Below are positions 15,778 to 24,599 of a DNA stretch of 64,000 nucleotides, piece after piece. Made by a program: the position numbers and the translations under genes. Position 1 is the first letter of the stretch. Every line of letters starts with the position of its first letter. This DNA comes from Pseudomonas frederiksbergensis (GTDB taxonomy: Bacteria > Pseudomonadota > Gammaproteobacteria > Pseudomonadales > Pseudomonadaceae), in assembly GCF_003732705.1 (NCBI RefSeq), contig NZ_MOBR01000015.1:124001-188000 (forward strand), given 5' to 3'. The notes under the pieces are model-generated. The model worked only from the letters and a program-made list of their open reading frames with translations. It did no database searches and had not been told where the DNA came from.

Positions 15778-16689
15778 TTATTCATCATGTCCACGCTGGA
15801 CATCACTTAACGCCAGTTCCGAACTGATGGTGTCTATCAAGGCCCGGACACGCCGCGGCAACACACTCACCGGCGGATACACAATCTGCAGCGCCGTTTG
15901 ACCGGGGGAATAATCCGGCAGCACTTCCACGAGCCTGCCCGCGACGAGATCAGCCTGGACATCCCAAATGGACTTGTTGCAGAGGCCGTTGCCGTCCAGG
16001 CACCACTGCCGGACCAATCCACCGTCGTTCGCCACTCGGCGGCCCCTGACGACAACGCGGTAGGCCTCGCTCGCCACCCGGAACGTCCAGACCCGATCAA
16101 TGTTGCTGCCAAAGCGCATGACAATGCAGTCATGCCGGGAAAGATCGTCCGGGTGTCGGGGCGTGCCATTGCGTTCCAGGTATCCAGGCGCCGCGCAGAT
16201 GACGCGGCGGTTCTCGCCAATCGGTTTGGAGCGCAACGTGCTGTCGGCCAACACCCCGTAACGCACGGCGAAGTCGATGCCTTGACTGACCAGGTCAACG
16301 AAACCATCGGTGAGGTTGAGGTCGATCGACACCGACGGATGCTCGGCCAGAAACCGGTCAAGGATCGGCACGATCCGCGATTGCCCGAGGTCGACCGGGG
16401 CACTGAGACGGATAAGGCCGGAGATTTTTTGCGTGCCCAGGCGAATGCGGGTTTCCAGTTCATCGGCTTCGGCCAGCAGACGGCGGGCACCGTCCGCCAG
16501 CAGGCGCCCTTCATCGGTCAGGCTGAGCGAACGGGTGGTGCGGGTCAGCAGGCTCGCGCCGTAGTAACTCTCAAGCACCGCGAGGCGCTCGGACACCGAA
16601 GCCGGCGACAGCCCCAATTCGCGGCCTGCGGCAGACAAGCCGCCCTTCTCGACGATCATCAAAAACAGCGCAAGGTTATCCAGCGTCAT
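15778..16689 (-). CDS. LysR-family transcriptional regulator
   Basis: A 303-residue protein, normal length for the family. The HTH (LALFLMIVEKGGLSAAGRELGLSPASVSERLAVLE) is at residues 4-40 and is followed by the usual dimerisation helix and substrate domain (SGLIRLSAPVDLG onwards), of the CrgA/DmlR-like subgroup. The start at 16689 is preferred over the open frame to 16773 because it places the HTH at the N terminus. Its target is not evident; the acyltransferase gene lies upstream on the same strand. Confidence 0.88.
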   Translation of the reverse strand: MTLDNLALFLMIVEKGGLSAAGRELGLSPASVSERLAVLESYYGASLLTRTTRSLSLTDEGRLLADGARRLLAEADELETRIRLGTQKISGLIRLSAPVDLGQSRIVPILDRFLAEHPSVSIDLNLTDGFVDLVSQGIDFAVRYGVLADSTLRSKPIGENRRVICAAPGYLERNGTPRHPDDLSRHDCIVMRFGSNIDRVWTFRVASEAYRVVVRGRRVANDGGLVRQWCLDGNGLCNKSIWDVQADLVAGRLVEVLPDYSPGQTALQIVYPPVSVLPRRVRALIDTISSELALSDVQRGHDE

Positions 16690-16793
16690 CGTTCGCAATT
16701 CCCGAAAGGTAATGTCGAACCCTGAGCCATTTTCCAGTGACTGCGCAATATCTGCCTTCGCCACATCAAGCATGACGCTGACTGAAAAGGGCT

Positions 16794-17801
16794 CTAAGCG
16801 ACGGTTCCACCGCCCTGTTTTTGACCCGCGCCATACCTGACCCCAGACCGCAGCGCATGACGAAGCTTCAGGGCCGGCCGTTCGACGTAGTAATACGAAA
16901 TGCCGCTCAACACGAGCGAGAGCAGCAGCACCGCCGTGACCATCTGGCCGTCGTACACCACGGGCCAGAAGGCCCGCAACACATACATCACCACAAAATG
17001 GTTGAGGAACACGCCATAACTGATGTTCCCCAGCAACTCATCCATCCAGTGGTACTTCAGCTTGCTCAGCAGGAACACCGCCGGGACGCCCAAGGCAATG
17101 CCGGCGGTGACCTCCGCGTTAAAGGGCCTGCGGGGAATGAATCCCATGACGATGGCCAGGAACATCAGGGCTGCGACGATGGCGGTAGCGGCAATGATCA
17201 CCCCTCCCCGGGCCTGCATCCGGTACAGGTAACTGCCGCAGAGGAAGACGAAAAGCACACCGGGCAGCAGTCGGTAACCGTAGACATCGGTGTTGATGTA
17301 ACCGAGGGAAGCGACCATGAACACCGCCACGGACAGCGCATACGCGACGCCCCGGACCTTGTAGACGAGCAAGAACGGGATCAGCAGGTAGAAACACATT
17401 TCGAGCCCCAGCGACCAGGCCGCTGGCAGGATCTCGGGCACGGTGATGCCGTACATGTAAAAACCCATGGGCACGATCGGCAGGCTGGTGACGATGTTGT
17501 TGACGGTCAGCGCCGCCGCTTGGGGCGTGCCGGGCAACAGGAAATAGATCACGGCGCAGGAGCAGGCGAAGTAGAGCAGGAACTGCGGGTAAAGCCGCAA
17601 CACCCGATCCGCGTAAAACAAGTGGAATTGCTCAGGCGCGTTGTAGTTGCGCTCGATCAACGAGGTCATCACAAAGCCGCTGATGAGCAGGAAAGACACC
17701 ACCGCAATCACGCCGGGATTGAAGCCCGCCAGCGTCACGCCCATATGAGAAATCGCCACCAGCATCGCCAGCAGTAGTCGATAAGCCCCCACGCGCATCA
17801 T
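16794..17801 (-). CDS. Acyltransferase 3 family membrane protein (OafA-like)
   Basis: A protein of about 335 residues with ten or so membrane segments. An N-terminal His (LLAMLVAISHMGV, about residue 19) and the motif YADRVLRLYPQFLLY (about 65-80, R-X10-type region of acyltransferase-3 enzymes) are present, as is the AAWSLGLEMCFYLLIPFLL segment (WSL.E.FY) typical of this family. Such enzymes O-acetylate or acylate polysaccharides, lipids or peptidoglycan. It has no glycan genes beside it, so the substrate is unknown. Confidence 0.87.
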   Translation of the reverse strand: MMRVGAYRLLLAMLVAISHMGVTLAGFNPGVIAVVSFLLISGFVMTSLIERNYNAPEQFHLFYADRVLRLYPQFLLYFACSCAVIYFLLPGTPQAAALTVNNIVTSLPIVPMGFYMYGITVPEILPAAWSLGLEMCFYLLIPFLLVYKVRGVAYALSVAVFMVASLGYINTDVYGYRLLPGVLFVFLCGSYLYRMQARGGVIIAATAIVAALMFLAIVMGFIPRRPFNAEVTAGIALGVPAVFLLSKLKYHWMDELLGNISYGVFLNHFVVMYVLRAFWPVVYDGQMVTAVLLLSLVLSGISYYYVERPALKLRHALRSGVRYGAGQKQGGGTVA

Positions 17802-17993
17802 CCCTGAATGTCTGATTATTTTGCGCGGTACGTTACGTGGCTTTCTGCTCGGGGAGAAGTGTTTTCAAGATGTGTTTGCCCGATGTCACGCCGCCAGTCC
17901 CCATGGCTGGCGACAACCCGTTTCCTCAACTAACGTTTCTACCTCATCGAACAGCCCCCACTTAGTTGCGGGCGCTTAATCAAGGAGAGATAG

Positions 17994-18203
17994 ATGACAC
18001 CCGTTCGTATCGCCGAGCAAACCTATCGCACCTGGTCCAGCCCTATCCTGCTTGAACTCAAGGAGCGCGAGCATCAGCTGGACCCGGTGGCCCGCCAGGC
18101 ATTGCAGAATGTGCTGGTAGAGAGACGACTGCTGGACAGCGGCAACCCCAACGGCCCGGAACGGCGCAACACCGGTCCGGTCAAGCGCGACAAATTCTGG
18201 TAA
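17994..18203 (+). CDS. Small hypothetical protein, 69 residues
   Basis: A 69-residue basic protein (PVRIAEQTYRTWSSPILLELKEREHQLDPVARQALQNVLVERRLL...), with AAGGAGA seven bases before the ATG, a strong ribosome site. The basic tail ends KRDKFW. No family is recognised. It converges on the sulfur-fusion gene 42 bases downstream. Confidence 0.6.
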   Translation: MTPVRIAEQTYRTWSSPILLELKEREHQLDPVARQALQNVLVERRLLDSGNPNGPERRNTGPVKRDKFW

Positions 18204-18245
18204 CGGCCGCTCATCACCGATTCGCTGCCAGGGAGGTTTCAAACC

Positions 18246-20972
18246 TCACGTTGCCGCAGCGAATCCCCGCTGCAGATCTTCGATCAACGCCTCGACATCC
18301 TCCAGCCCGATGTGCAATCGCAGCACTGGATTGCGTGCGCGATCCTCGGCGCTATTGCGCTCCTTGAGCTCGGCGACCGTGATCAGGCTTTCGTAGCCGC
18401 CCCAGGAAGCCCCCAGCCCAAACAGTTGCAGCGCATCGATGAAGCGCTCGACATAACCTTCATCCGCGTCGCGCAGTTCGAACGAGAGCAAACCGTTGCT
18501 GCCCTTGAAGTCGCGCTGCCACAGGGCATGGCCGGGGTGATCGGGCAACGCGGGATGGAACACCCGTTTCACCTGCGGTTGCGCCTGTAGCCAGTGGGCG
18601 ACTTCCAGCGCCTGGCGCTCATGGACTTCCAGGCGTGGCGCCAGGGTTCGGGCGCCGCGCAGCACCAGATAAGCGTCGTCAGGGCTGACGGCGCTGCCGA
18701 AGGTGTCGCTCATGGCCGCCAACGGTTGCCACACGTCTTGCCGGGTGCACACGCTGCCCATGACCACGTCGCTGTGGCCACACAGGTATTTGGTCAATGC
18801 CATGATCGAAATGTCCGCGCCCAGGGTCAGCGGTCGATACAGGTAGCCCGAGCCCCAGGTGTTGTCCACGGCCAGCAGAATGCCGCGCGGTTTGCACAGT
18901 GCGGCGAGGGCCGGCAAATCACAGAGTTCGTACAGCAACGAACCGGGCACTTCGGCGTAGACCATTTTGGTGTTGGCTTGCAGCTTCGCGGACAGATCGC
19001 TGCCGTCAGGGGCGAAGTAGCTCACTTCAATACCAAACGGCTGGAGAAACTCCCGGGCCAGGCGCCGCACCGGCGAGTACACGGCGTCGGTGATCAGCAC
19101 ATGATCGCCGGGCCGCAGGTAGGCCAGGAACGTCTGCGCCACGGCGGCCAGGCCGGTGCCGAACAAACGGGTGCGATAACCGCCCTCCAGTTCCGTGACC
19201 AGATCCTCCAGGGCGAACCCCGTTGGGTTGCCTCGGGCGCCATAGCTCAGGACGCGCTCGTGGTCGCGGCGGGCGCGGGCGTCGCGCATTTGTGCGAGGT
19301 TGTCGAACAGCACCGTGCTTAAGCGTGTAACCGGGACGTTGACGGCACGACCACCCTGGCCCTTTTCGGTACGCGAGGAATGGACCAAGCGAGTGCGGAC
19401 CCGATCATCACTGGACGCTTTCAGCGGGTTGAGACTGGCGATTTCCGCTTGGCTCATCTGCGCCAGCAAACCGATTTCCCAGGCCAGGTACTGCCGCGCC
19501 GCGTCCTTGTTGCCGGAGTGACGGTCGTGGGTGAAAAACAGGAAATCGATGCACTGCGCGTCGGGCGGTATGCTGGCGTCCTCTTGCAGCTCAAGACCCG
19601 CCACATTTCCGGCGTACCGGGTTTGCCGACGCTGATGTTCGGGCAACTCCAGCGCCGCGAACGCCGCCAACCGTGGATCGTCGGCCAGCAATACCAGCGG
19701 CCGCTGTTCACCGGCCACCTCGGCCGCCAGCAACGAACGAATCGACCAGCGCGCCCCGGCGATATGACCTTTGCGATAACTCATGCTCGGGCGCAGATCA
19801 ATCAGTGCCAGCGCATCGTCCTTCAACGCATCGGCCAGCGCTTGCGTCGAGATCAATGGCAACGCTTCAGGTGCAACGGATTCCGATACAGGCAACGCCA
19901 AAGTACTGCCGACGCCACCCTCAAGCACATACGCCTCATGCCCCAACTGGCGCAGCCAACTGGCGACAATCGGTGCCCGCACGCCATCGCTGTCGATCAG
20001 CACCAACCGCGCCTTGCGCACACCAATGTACAAATCGGTGGATTGAATCAACTGCCCGCCCGGCGTGTGTTGTGCACCGGTCAGACTGCCAGCGGCGAAT
20101 TCCTCGGCGGTGCGCACGTCGCACAGAAACAGACTGCGTCCAGCCTCGTTGGCCCACTGTTCGACCTGCGCGGCCCCGACGGTTTTCACCCCGGCCTTCT
20201 GCGCCAATTGCGCGGCGGCCAAGCGCTGTCCTGGCAAGGCAGCAGATGACACTTCATCGGCATAACGCCGCGTGCTGCCATGCTCCAGCTGAAAATCTTC
20301 CAGATACCAGCCCTGAGTACCGTTTTCCAAGGCGTAGACCGGGTTCTTCACGCCAAGGTTGATCAGCGTCTGGGCGCCGATAATGCTGCGGGTGCGACCG
20401 GCGCAATTGACCACAATCGGCGTGTTCTCGTCCGGCACCAAATCGTGGACGCGATAGCCCAACTCGCCATTCGGGCAGCACACCGAACCGGGAATGGTCA
20501 TCTTGCGGTATTCGTCGAACGGCCGACCGTCGAGCACCACCAACGGCTCGCCTCGGGCCTGCCATTCGGCCAATTGCGTGGCGGTGACGTGGGGCGTATG
20601 ACTGGCCTCCTCGACCAATTCACCAAAGGCCTTGGACGGCACATGCACCCCGGCAAACAACTGAAAACCGGCGGCCTGCCAGCCCTCGGCGCCGCCTTCC
20701 AGAATGTGCACATGAGCGTAGCCCAACACCCGTAAACGCTGGGCGGCGCGCAAGGCAACGTCGCCATCGTCCTGGTCGTAAATCACCAGCCGAACCTGAG
20801 GATTCGGCGCCAGGCGCCGGGCCTCCAGCTCCAGTCGGCTATAGGGCAGGTTCACCCCGAAAAACAGATGGGCTTCGCCATATTGGCCGTGCTCACGCAC
20901 GTCAAACAGGGCGATTTCCTGCCCGTCGAACAGCCACTGCTGCAATTGCCCTGGAGTTACGGTCTGGCTCAT
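18246..20972 (-). CDS. Fusion of four rhodanese domains with a cystathionine-lyase-type PLP domain
   Basis: A 908-residue cytosolic protein. Residues 1-515 are four rhodanese-like domains (about 1-110, 125-235, 265-360, 375-500), homologous along their length to the free protein at 47819-49402. Only domain 2 keeps the sulfur-carrying cysteine (Cys190, VNCAGRTRS); the equivalent loops are YDQDDG, IDSDGV and LADDPR. Residues 520-908 are a Cys/Met metabolism PLP enzyme of MetC/MetB type, with Asp703-Asn in VDNTWGSG and the PLP lysine K728 in ALTKYLCGHSD. Such domains split C-S bonds of cystathionine or cystine and can yield persulfides, which a rhodanese domain could take up. It is the last gene of the ten-gene operon. 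Confidence 0.88.
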   Translation of the reverse strand: MSQTVTPGQLQQWLFDGQEIALFDVREHGQYGEAHLFFGVNLPYSRLELEARRLAPNPQVRLVIYDQDDGDVALRAAQRLRVLGYAHVHILEGGAEGWQAAGFQLFAGVHVPSKAFGELVEEASHTPHVTATQLAEWQARGEPLVVLDGRPFDEYRKMTIPGSVCCPNGELGYRVHDLVPDENTPIVVNCAGRTRSIIGAQTLINLGVKNPVYALENGTQGWYLEDFQLEHGSTRRYADEVSSAALPGQRLAAAQLAQKAGVKTVGAAQVEQWANEAGRSLFLCDVRTAEEFAAGSLTGAQHTPGGQLIQSTDLYIGVRKARLVLIDSDGVRAPIVASWLRQLGHEAYVLEGGVGSTLALPVSESVAPEALPLISTQALADALKDDALALIDLRPSMSYRKGHIAGARWSIRSLLAAEVAGEQRPLVLLADDPRLAAFAALELPEHQRRQTRYAGNVAGLELQEDASIPPDAQCIDFLFFTHDRHSGNKDAARQYLAWEIGLLAQMSQAEIASLNPLKASSDDRVRTRLVHSSRTEKGQGGRAVNVPVTRLSTVLFDNLAQMRDARARRDHERVLSYGARGNPTGFALEDLVTELEGGYRTRLFGTGLAAVAQTFLAYLRPGDHVLITDAVYSPVRRLAREFLQPFGIEVSYFAPDGSDLSAKLQANTKMVYAEVPGSLLYELCDLPALAALCKPRGILLAVDNTWGSGYLYRPLTLGADISIMALTKYLCGHSDVVMGSVCTRQDVWQPLAAMSDTFGSAVSPDDAYLVLRGARTLAPRLEVHERQALEVAHWLQAQPQVKRVFHPALPDHPGHALWQRDFKGSNGLLSFELRDADEGYVERFIDALQLFGLGASWGGYESLITVAELKERNSAEDRARNPVLRLHIGLEDVEALIEDLQRGFAAAT

Positions 20973-20996
20973 GGGAGTCCCGCTTGGAAAATAGAG

Positions 20997-21653
20997 TTAT
21001 TGAAGCGCGAGGGAGCGCTCGTTGGCGGCGATCTCGCGACCTTTGGCATAAGCGCGCTGGATGGCCGGCCGGGCCTTGAGGCGTTCGCGCCAGGCATCGA
21101 TGTGCGGGTAGTCCGCCAGGTCCTGACCCTGTCGCAGCGGCTGAATCCACGGGAAGATCGCCATGTCGGCGATGGAGTACTCGCCCGCCACATACGACAC
21201 CTTCGACAGCCGCGTTTCCAGCACCCGATACAACCGCGTCGCTTCGGCGTTGAGCAGGTCGAGGGCGAACGGGATCGGTTCCGGCGCCTTCTCTTTGAAC
21301 ACCTGCAACTGGCTGAGGTACGGCGTGACATGCCCGACCTGCCAGAACAGCCATTCCTGAACCTTTTGCCGCTCGGCCGTCCCGGTTGGCGGCAGAAAAC
21401 GCCCGGCCTTGTCGGCCAGATAATTGAGGATCGCGCCCGACTCGAACAGGCTCAACGGCGCGCCCGATCCTTCAGGCGCATGATCGACAATCGCCGGAAT
21501 CCGCCCGTTGGCGCTGATGCGCTGGAACGTCGCACGCTTCTGCTCGCCGGTACGGATGTTGATCGGCAGCACGCGGTATTCCTGCCCGAGTTCTTCAAGC
21601 AGGATGCCGATCTTCAGCCCGTTGCCGGTGGGCCAGTAATACAAGTCGATCAT
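20997..21653 (-). CDS. Nu-class glutathione S-transferase (YfcG/YghU-like)
   Basis: A 218-residue protein. The N-terminal thioredoxin fold starts YYWPTGNGLKIGILLEELG, matching the P-T/S-x-N-G-x-K-I pattern of nu-class enzymes, which reduce disulfides using two glutathiones and act as disulfide oxidoreductases. SLFESGAILNYLADK supplies the ES glutathione contact. The C domain has SIADMAIFPW. Its ATG overlaps the stop of the cupin gene by four bases. In this operon a role in reducing mixed disulfides or glutathione persulfides is the natural inference. Confidence 0.87.
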   Translation of the reverse strand: MIDLYYWPTGNGLKIGILLEELGQEYRVLPINIRTGEQKRATFQRISANGRIPAIVDHAPEGSGAPLSLFESGAILNYLADKAGRFLPPTGTAERQKVQEWLFWQVGHVTPYLSQLQVFKEKAPEPIPFALDLLNAEATRLYRVLETRLSKVSYVAGEYSIADMAIFPWIQPLRQGQDLADYPHIDAWRERLKARPAIQRAYAKGREIAANERSLALQ

Positions 21654-22246
21654 GCGTAAGCCTTGATCGATGGCGCCATTTGCGAGGCGTTGTAGTTGAG
21701 AATCCGCCCGTCGGCTTCAACGCCATAGCGGCCATTGAGGGATTCCAGCGGCAAGCCGTAGAGGTGGAAATGCAGGGTTGCCTGCTCGCCCTCGACCCGA
21801 ATCCCATGCAGGTCTTCACCGAGAAACGAGATCGACGTACCGGGTTGCACGATCACTTCTTTTTCCAGGTGCAAAGTGGTGAACCCAGGCTCGCGCCCTT
21901 CATCACTGCGACCGTAGACATAGTTGATTTCCTGGCCTTCGACGGCGCTGATGATCGCCCAGGTTTCGTGGTTGTGCGGGATCGTGCTTTTACCCGGCAA
22001 CAACGAATTCAGGTACAGCGTCGGCGTGTCGCCATCGTCGTTGAGGCGATAGCGAAACGCAGTGCTGCCCTGCCCCGGCACCGGCGCCGGGAACGCGTCG
22101 AAGTTGAACAGGTCCCGGCGCTCGGCCAGGGTTTCGAGCAAGGCAACAATTTCCACCAGCGCGGCGCGGTCGACGCCCCGTTGATTGATCACGCGGATTT
22201 TCTTGAGGAAATCCTCAATGACGACGGCACGGTTATCGGTACTCAT
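21650..22246 (-). CDS. Cysteine-dioxygenase-like cupin protein
   Basis: A 198-residue cupin. The iron triad is His91 and His93 (IPHNHETW) and His147 (GEDLHGIRV), the three-histidine set of thiol dioxygenases, which turn a thiol into a sulfinate with O2. The middle segment VEGQEINYVYGR resembles the first cupin motif exit. It is diverged from the 3-mercaptopropionate dioxygenase at 47214 and lacks its HDHRVWG signature, so the thiol substrate probably differs. It lies between the transporter ATPase gene (17 bases) and the GST gene (four-base overlap). Confidence 0.8.
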   Translation of the reverse strand: MSTDNRAVVIEDFLKKIRVINQRGVDRAALVEIVALLETLAERRDLFNFDAFPAPVPGQGSTAFRYRLNDDGDTPTLYLNSLLPGKSTIPHNHETWAIISAVEGQEINYVYGRSDEGREPGFTTLHLEKEVIVQPGTSISFLGEDLHGIRVEGEQATLHFHLYGLPLESLNGRYGVEADGRILNYNASQMAPSIKAYA

Positions 22247-22263
22247 GAATTAGCTCCTCGGTG

Positions 22264-23100
22264 TTACACGGACAGGCTGTAGCGGCTCAGGTTGGTCAAC
22301 AGGTATGGATCATTGGCATTCGTCGGTCGGCGGCCCGGATCACCCAGGGCATGACGCAAAAACTCCTGGGTGCGTTCGCTGGTGGGGTGCTGAAAGATTT
22401 GCGCGGCGCTGCCGTGTTCGACGATCACGCCGTTTTCGGTGAAGTAGACGATGTCGCTGATTTCTTCGGCGAAGCGCATTTCGTGGGTCACCAGCACGCA
22501 GGTCATGCCCTCTTCGGTCAGCTCGCGAATCACCGTCAGCACCTCGCCGACGGTTTCCGGATCGAGGGCCGAGGTCACTTCATCGAACAGAATCAGTTCC
22601 GGACGCATGGCCAACGCCCGGGCAATCGCCACCCGCTGCTGCTGGCCGCCGGACAACTGCCCCGGATAGGCATCGGCCTTGTGTTCCATGCGCACTTTGG
22701 CCAGCAACGCTCGGGCTTCTTTTTCGGCGTCGATGCGGCTGCGACCCAGCACTTTGCGCGGGGCGATCACCAGGTTTTCCAGCACCGACAAATGCGGGAA
22801 CAGGTTGTATTGCTGGAACACGAAGCCCACCCGTTTACGCAACTCGATGCGCTGGGTTTCCTTGGCCAGGGTGTGCACCTCGGTGGCGCCGACGCGAATG
22901 CTGCCGCGTTGGGGCTGCAACAGCCCGGTGATGCAGCGCAGGATCGTCGATTTGCCGGAGCCGGACGGGCCGATGATCGACACCGCTTGGCCGCGATGAA
23001 CGTCGAGGTCGATACCTTTGAGCACCGGGTTGGCGCCGAACGACAGGTGCAGGTCGCGCAGGCTGACCAGGGGCTCGGCGACGGTTTCAATAGAAGGCAT
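22264..23100 (-). CDS. Amino-acid ABC transporter ATPase
   Basis: A 278-residue ATPase: Walker A GPSGSGKST (44-52), Q loop FQQYNLFPH, signature LSGGQQQR (150-157), Walker B ILFDEVTSALD (171-181) and the H loop VTHEM. The sequence is of the polar amino acid (GlnQ/HisP/TcyN) class. The C-terminal tail of about 30 residues is longer than usual. It overlaps the adjacent permease gene by 14 bases. Confidence 0.92.
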   Translation of the reverse strand: MPSIETVAEPLVSLRDLHLSFGANPVLKGIDLDVHRGQAVSIIGPSGSGKSTILRCITGLLQPQRGSIRVGATEVHTLAKETQRIELRKRVGFVFQQYNLFPHLSVLENLVIAPRKVLGRSRIDAEKEARALLAKVRMEHKADAYPGQLSGGQQQRVAIARALAMRPELILFDEVTSALDPETVGEVLTVIRELTEEGMTCVLVTHEMRFAEEISDIVYFTENGVIVEHGSAAQIFQHPTSERTQEFLRHALGDPGRRPTNANDPYLLTNLSRYSLSV

Positions 23101-23875
23101 AACGTCGCTCCAGGCGTTGGGTCAGTCGGGAAATCGGGTAGCAATAGGCAAAGAACAACACCAGCAGACTCAGGTAAATCACTACGGTAAAACCGGTCAT
23201 GTTCACGGTGTTGCTGGCGATTTGCGCGGTGTCGATCACGTCATGCACGCCCACCAAAGACGCCAGCGCGGTGCCCATGGTGATCACCGCGTAGAGGTTC
23301 ATCCACGGCGGCAACATGCGTTTGAAGCATTGCGGCAGGATGATCGAACGAAAGATCTGCCCACGGGTGAACGCCAGGGAGCGGGCGGCTTCCCACTGAG
23401 TGCTGGGGATCGAGCCGATGGCGCCCCGGAAGATTTCCGCGACGTTGGCACTCGCCGGCAAGGCCAGGCCGATGGTGACTTTTACCCAGTCGGGGAAGGA
23501 GACATAGGTGCTGCCAAGCTTGATCTCGAACGGGAACACGTAGGTGGTGAAATAGATCAGCACCAGCCACGGCGCGTTGCGGAAAATCTGCACCCAGATC
23601 TGTGCCGGCAGGCGCAACAGGCGCAGCGGCGACACCGCCAGCGCGCCTACCAGCAACCCCAAAAACGAGCCCAAACCGATCGCCACCAGGCTGATCAGAA
23701 TGTTTTGACCGAAGCCCACCGCCAGGGCCGGCGACCATTGCAACAAAGCCTTGAGCACCGGGCTCTGCGGGGCGAAGTACAGCAAAAACAGCACGACGCC
23801 AACCAACAACAGCAACTTGCCGACATGCCGCCGTGGCCAGGCCAGCGGTGCGCTGACGGTCGATTCAATGGCCAT
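23087..23875 (-). CDS. Amino-acid ABC transporter permease
   Basis: A 262-residue inner membrane protein with a BPD_transp_1 domain: five or six membrane segments and the EAA loop EIFRGAIGSIPSTQWEAARSLAFTRGQIFR. It belongs to the His/Glu/Gln/Arg/opine permease subfamily. It overlaps the second permease gene by 11 bases, so the two probably form a heterodimer. Confidence 0.9.
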   Translation of the reverse strand: MAIESTVSAPLAWPRRHVGKLLLLVGVVLFLLYFAPQSPVLKALLQWSPALAVGFGQNILISLVAIGLGSFLGLLVGALAVSPLRLLRLPAQIWVQIFRNAPWLVLIYFTTYVFPFEIKLGSTYVSFPDWVKVTIGLALPASANVAEIFRGAIGSIPSTQWEAARSLAFTRGQIFRSIILPQCFKRMLPPWMNLYAVITMGTALASLVGVHDVIDTAQIASNTVNMTGFTVVIYLSLLVLFFAYCYPISRLTQRLERRYAFY

Positions 23876-24599
23876 AGCCGGGCATCCTCAGGCGCGCTTC
23901 AAGCAAGCGCCCCACGCAATTGACGATAAAACTCAGCAGGCCGAAAAAGCTCAGGATCAGGATCATCAGCTCCAGCACGTTATCGCTTTGGGTCCAGATC
24001 ATGATCGCCGCGTAGGTGATGTCGCCCACGGCGATGGCCGAGGCCACGGCGGTCATCTTCACCAGGTCGATCAGGTTGTTGATCAGCGATGGCAAGGCAA
24101 AGCGCAGGGCCAGGGGCAGTTGCACGTTCCACAGCAACTGGCGGCTGCTGAACGCGAGGGAACTGGCGGCTTCCAGGGTCACTGCCGGCACCGCTTCGAT
24201 GCCGGCGCGCAAGGCTTCGGCGTGGAACGCGCCTTTATGCAACGAGATCACGATCACCACCCAGGCAAACGGTGTCAGCGGATTCGCCGCGCCAACCGCC
24301 TGAGTGAGCAGCATGTTCAACACCAGGAACGCGCAATACAGTTGCACCAGGGTCGGCGTGTTGCGGGTGACTTCGATGAAGACCCGCGCCGGTTTCGCCA
24401 GCCACGGTTTGCCCGAGGTCAGCATCGCCGCCAAGCCGACACCCGCCAGCAGACTGCCGACGATGGTGAACAGGCACAACAACGCGGTGGTCAGCGCGCC
24501 TTGCTCCAGGGTGCCGCGCTGGTAGGCGTCCAGCAGGAAGTTGTAATTGAGGCCGAACCCGGCGGTCCAGTGGACGAACAGCTCCAGAAGATGACTCAT
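23865..24599 (-). CDS. Amino-acid ABC transporter permease
   Basis: A 244-residue permease of the same subfamily, with the motif FIEVTRNTPTLVQLYCAF and the EAA loop AGIEAVPAVTLEAASSLAFSSRQLLWNVQLP. Its start overlaps the stop of the aminotransferase gene by four bases (ATGA). Confidence 0.9.
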   Translation of the reverse strand: MSHLLELFVHWTAGFGLNYNFLLDAYQRGTLEQGALTTALLCLFTIVGSLLAGVGLAAMLTSGKPWLAKPARVFIEVTRNTPTLVQLYCAFLVLNMLLTQAVGAANPLTPFAWVVIVISLHKGAFHAEALRAGIEAVPAVTLEAASSLAFSSRQLLWNVQLPLALRFALPSLINNLIDLVKMTAVASAIAVGDITYAAIMIWTQSDNVLELMILILSFFGLLSFIVNCVGRLLEARLRMPGYGH

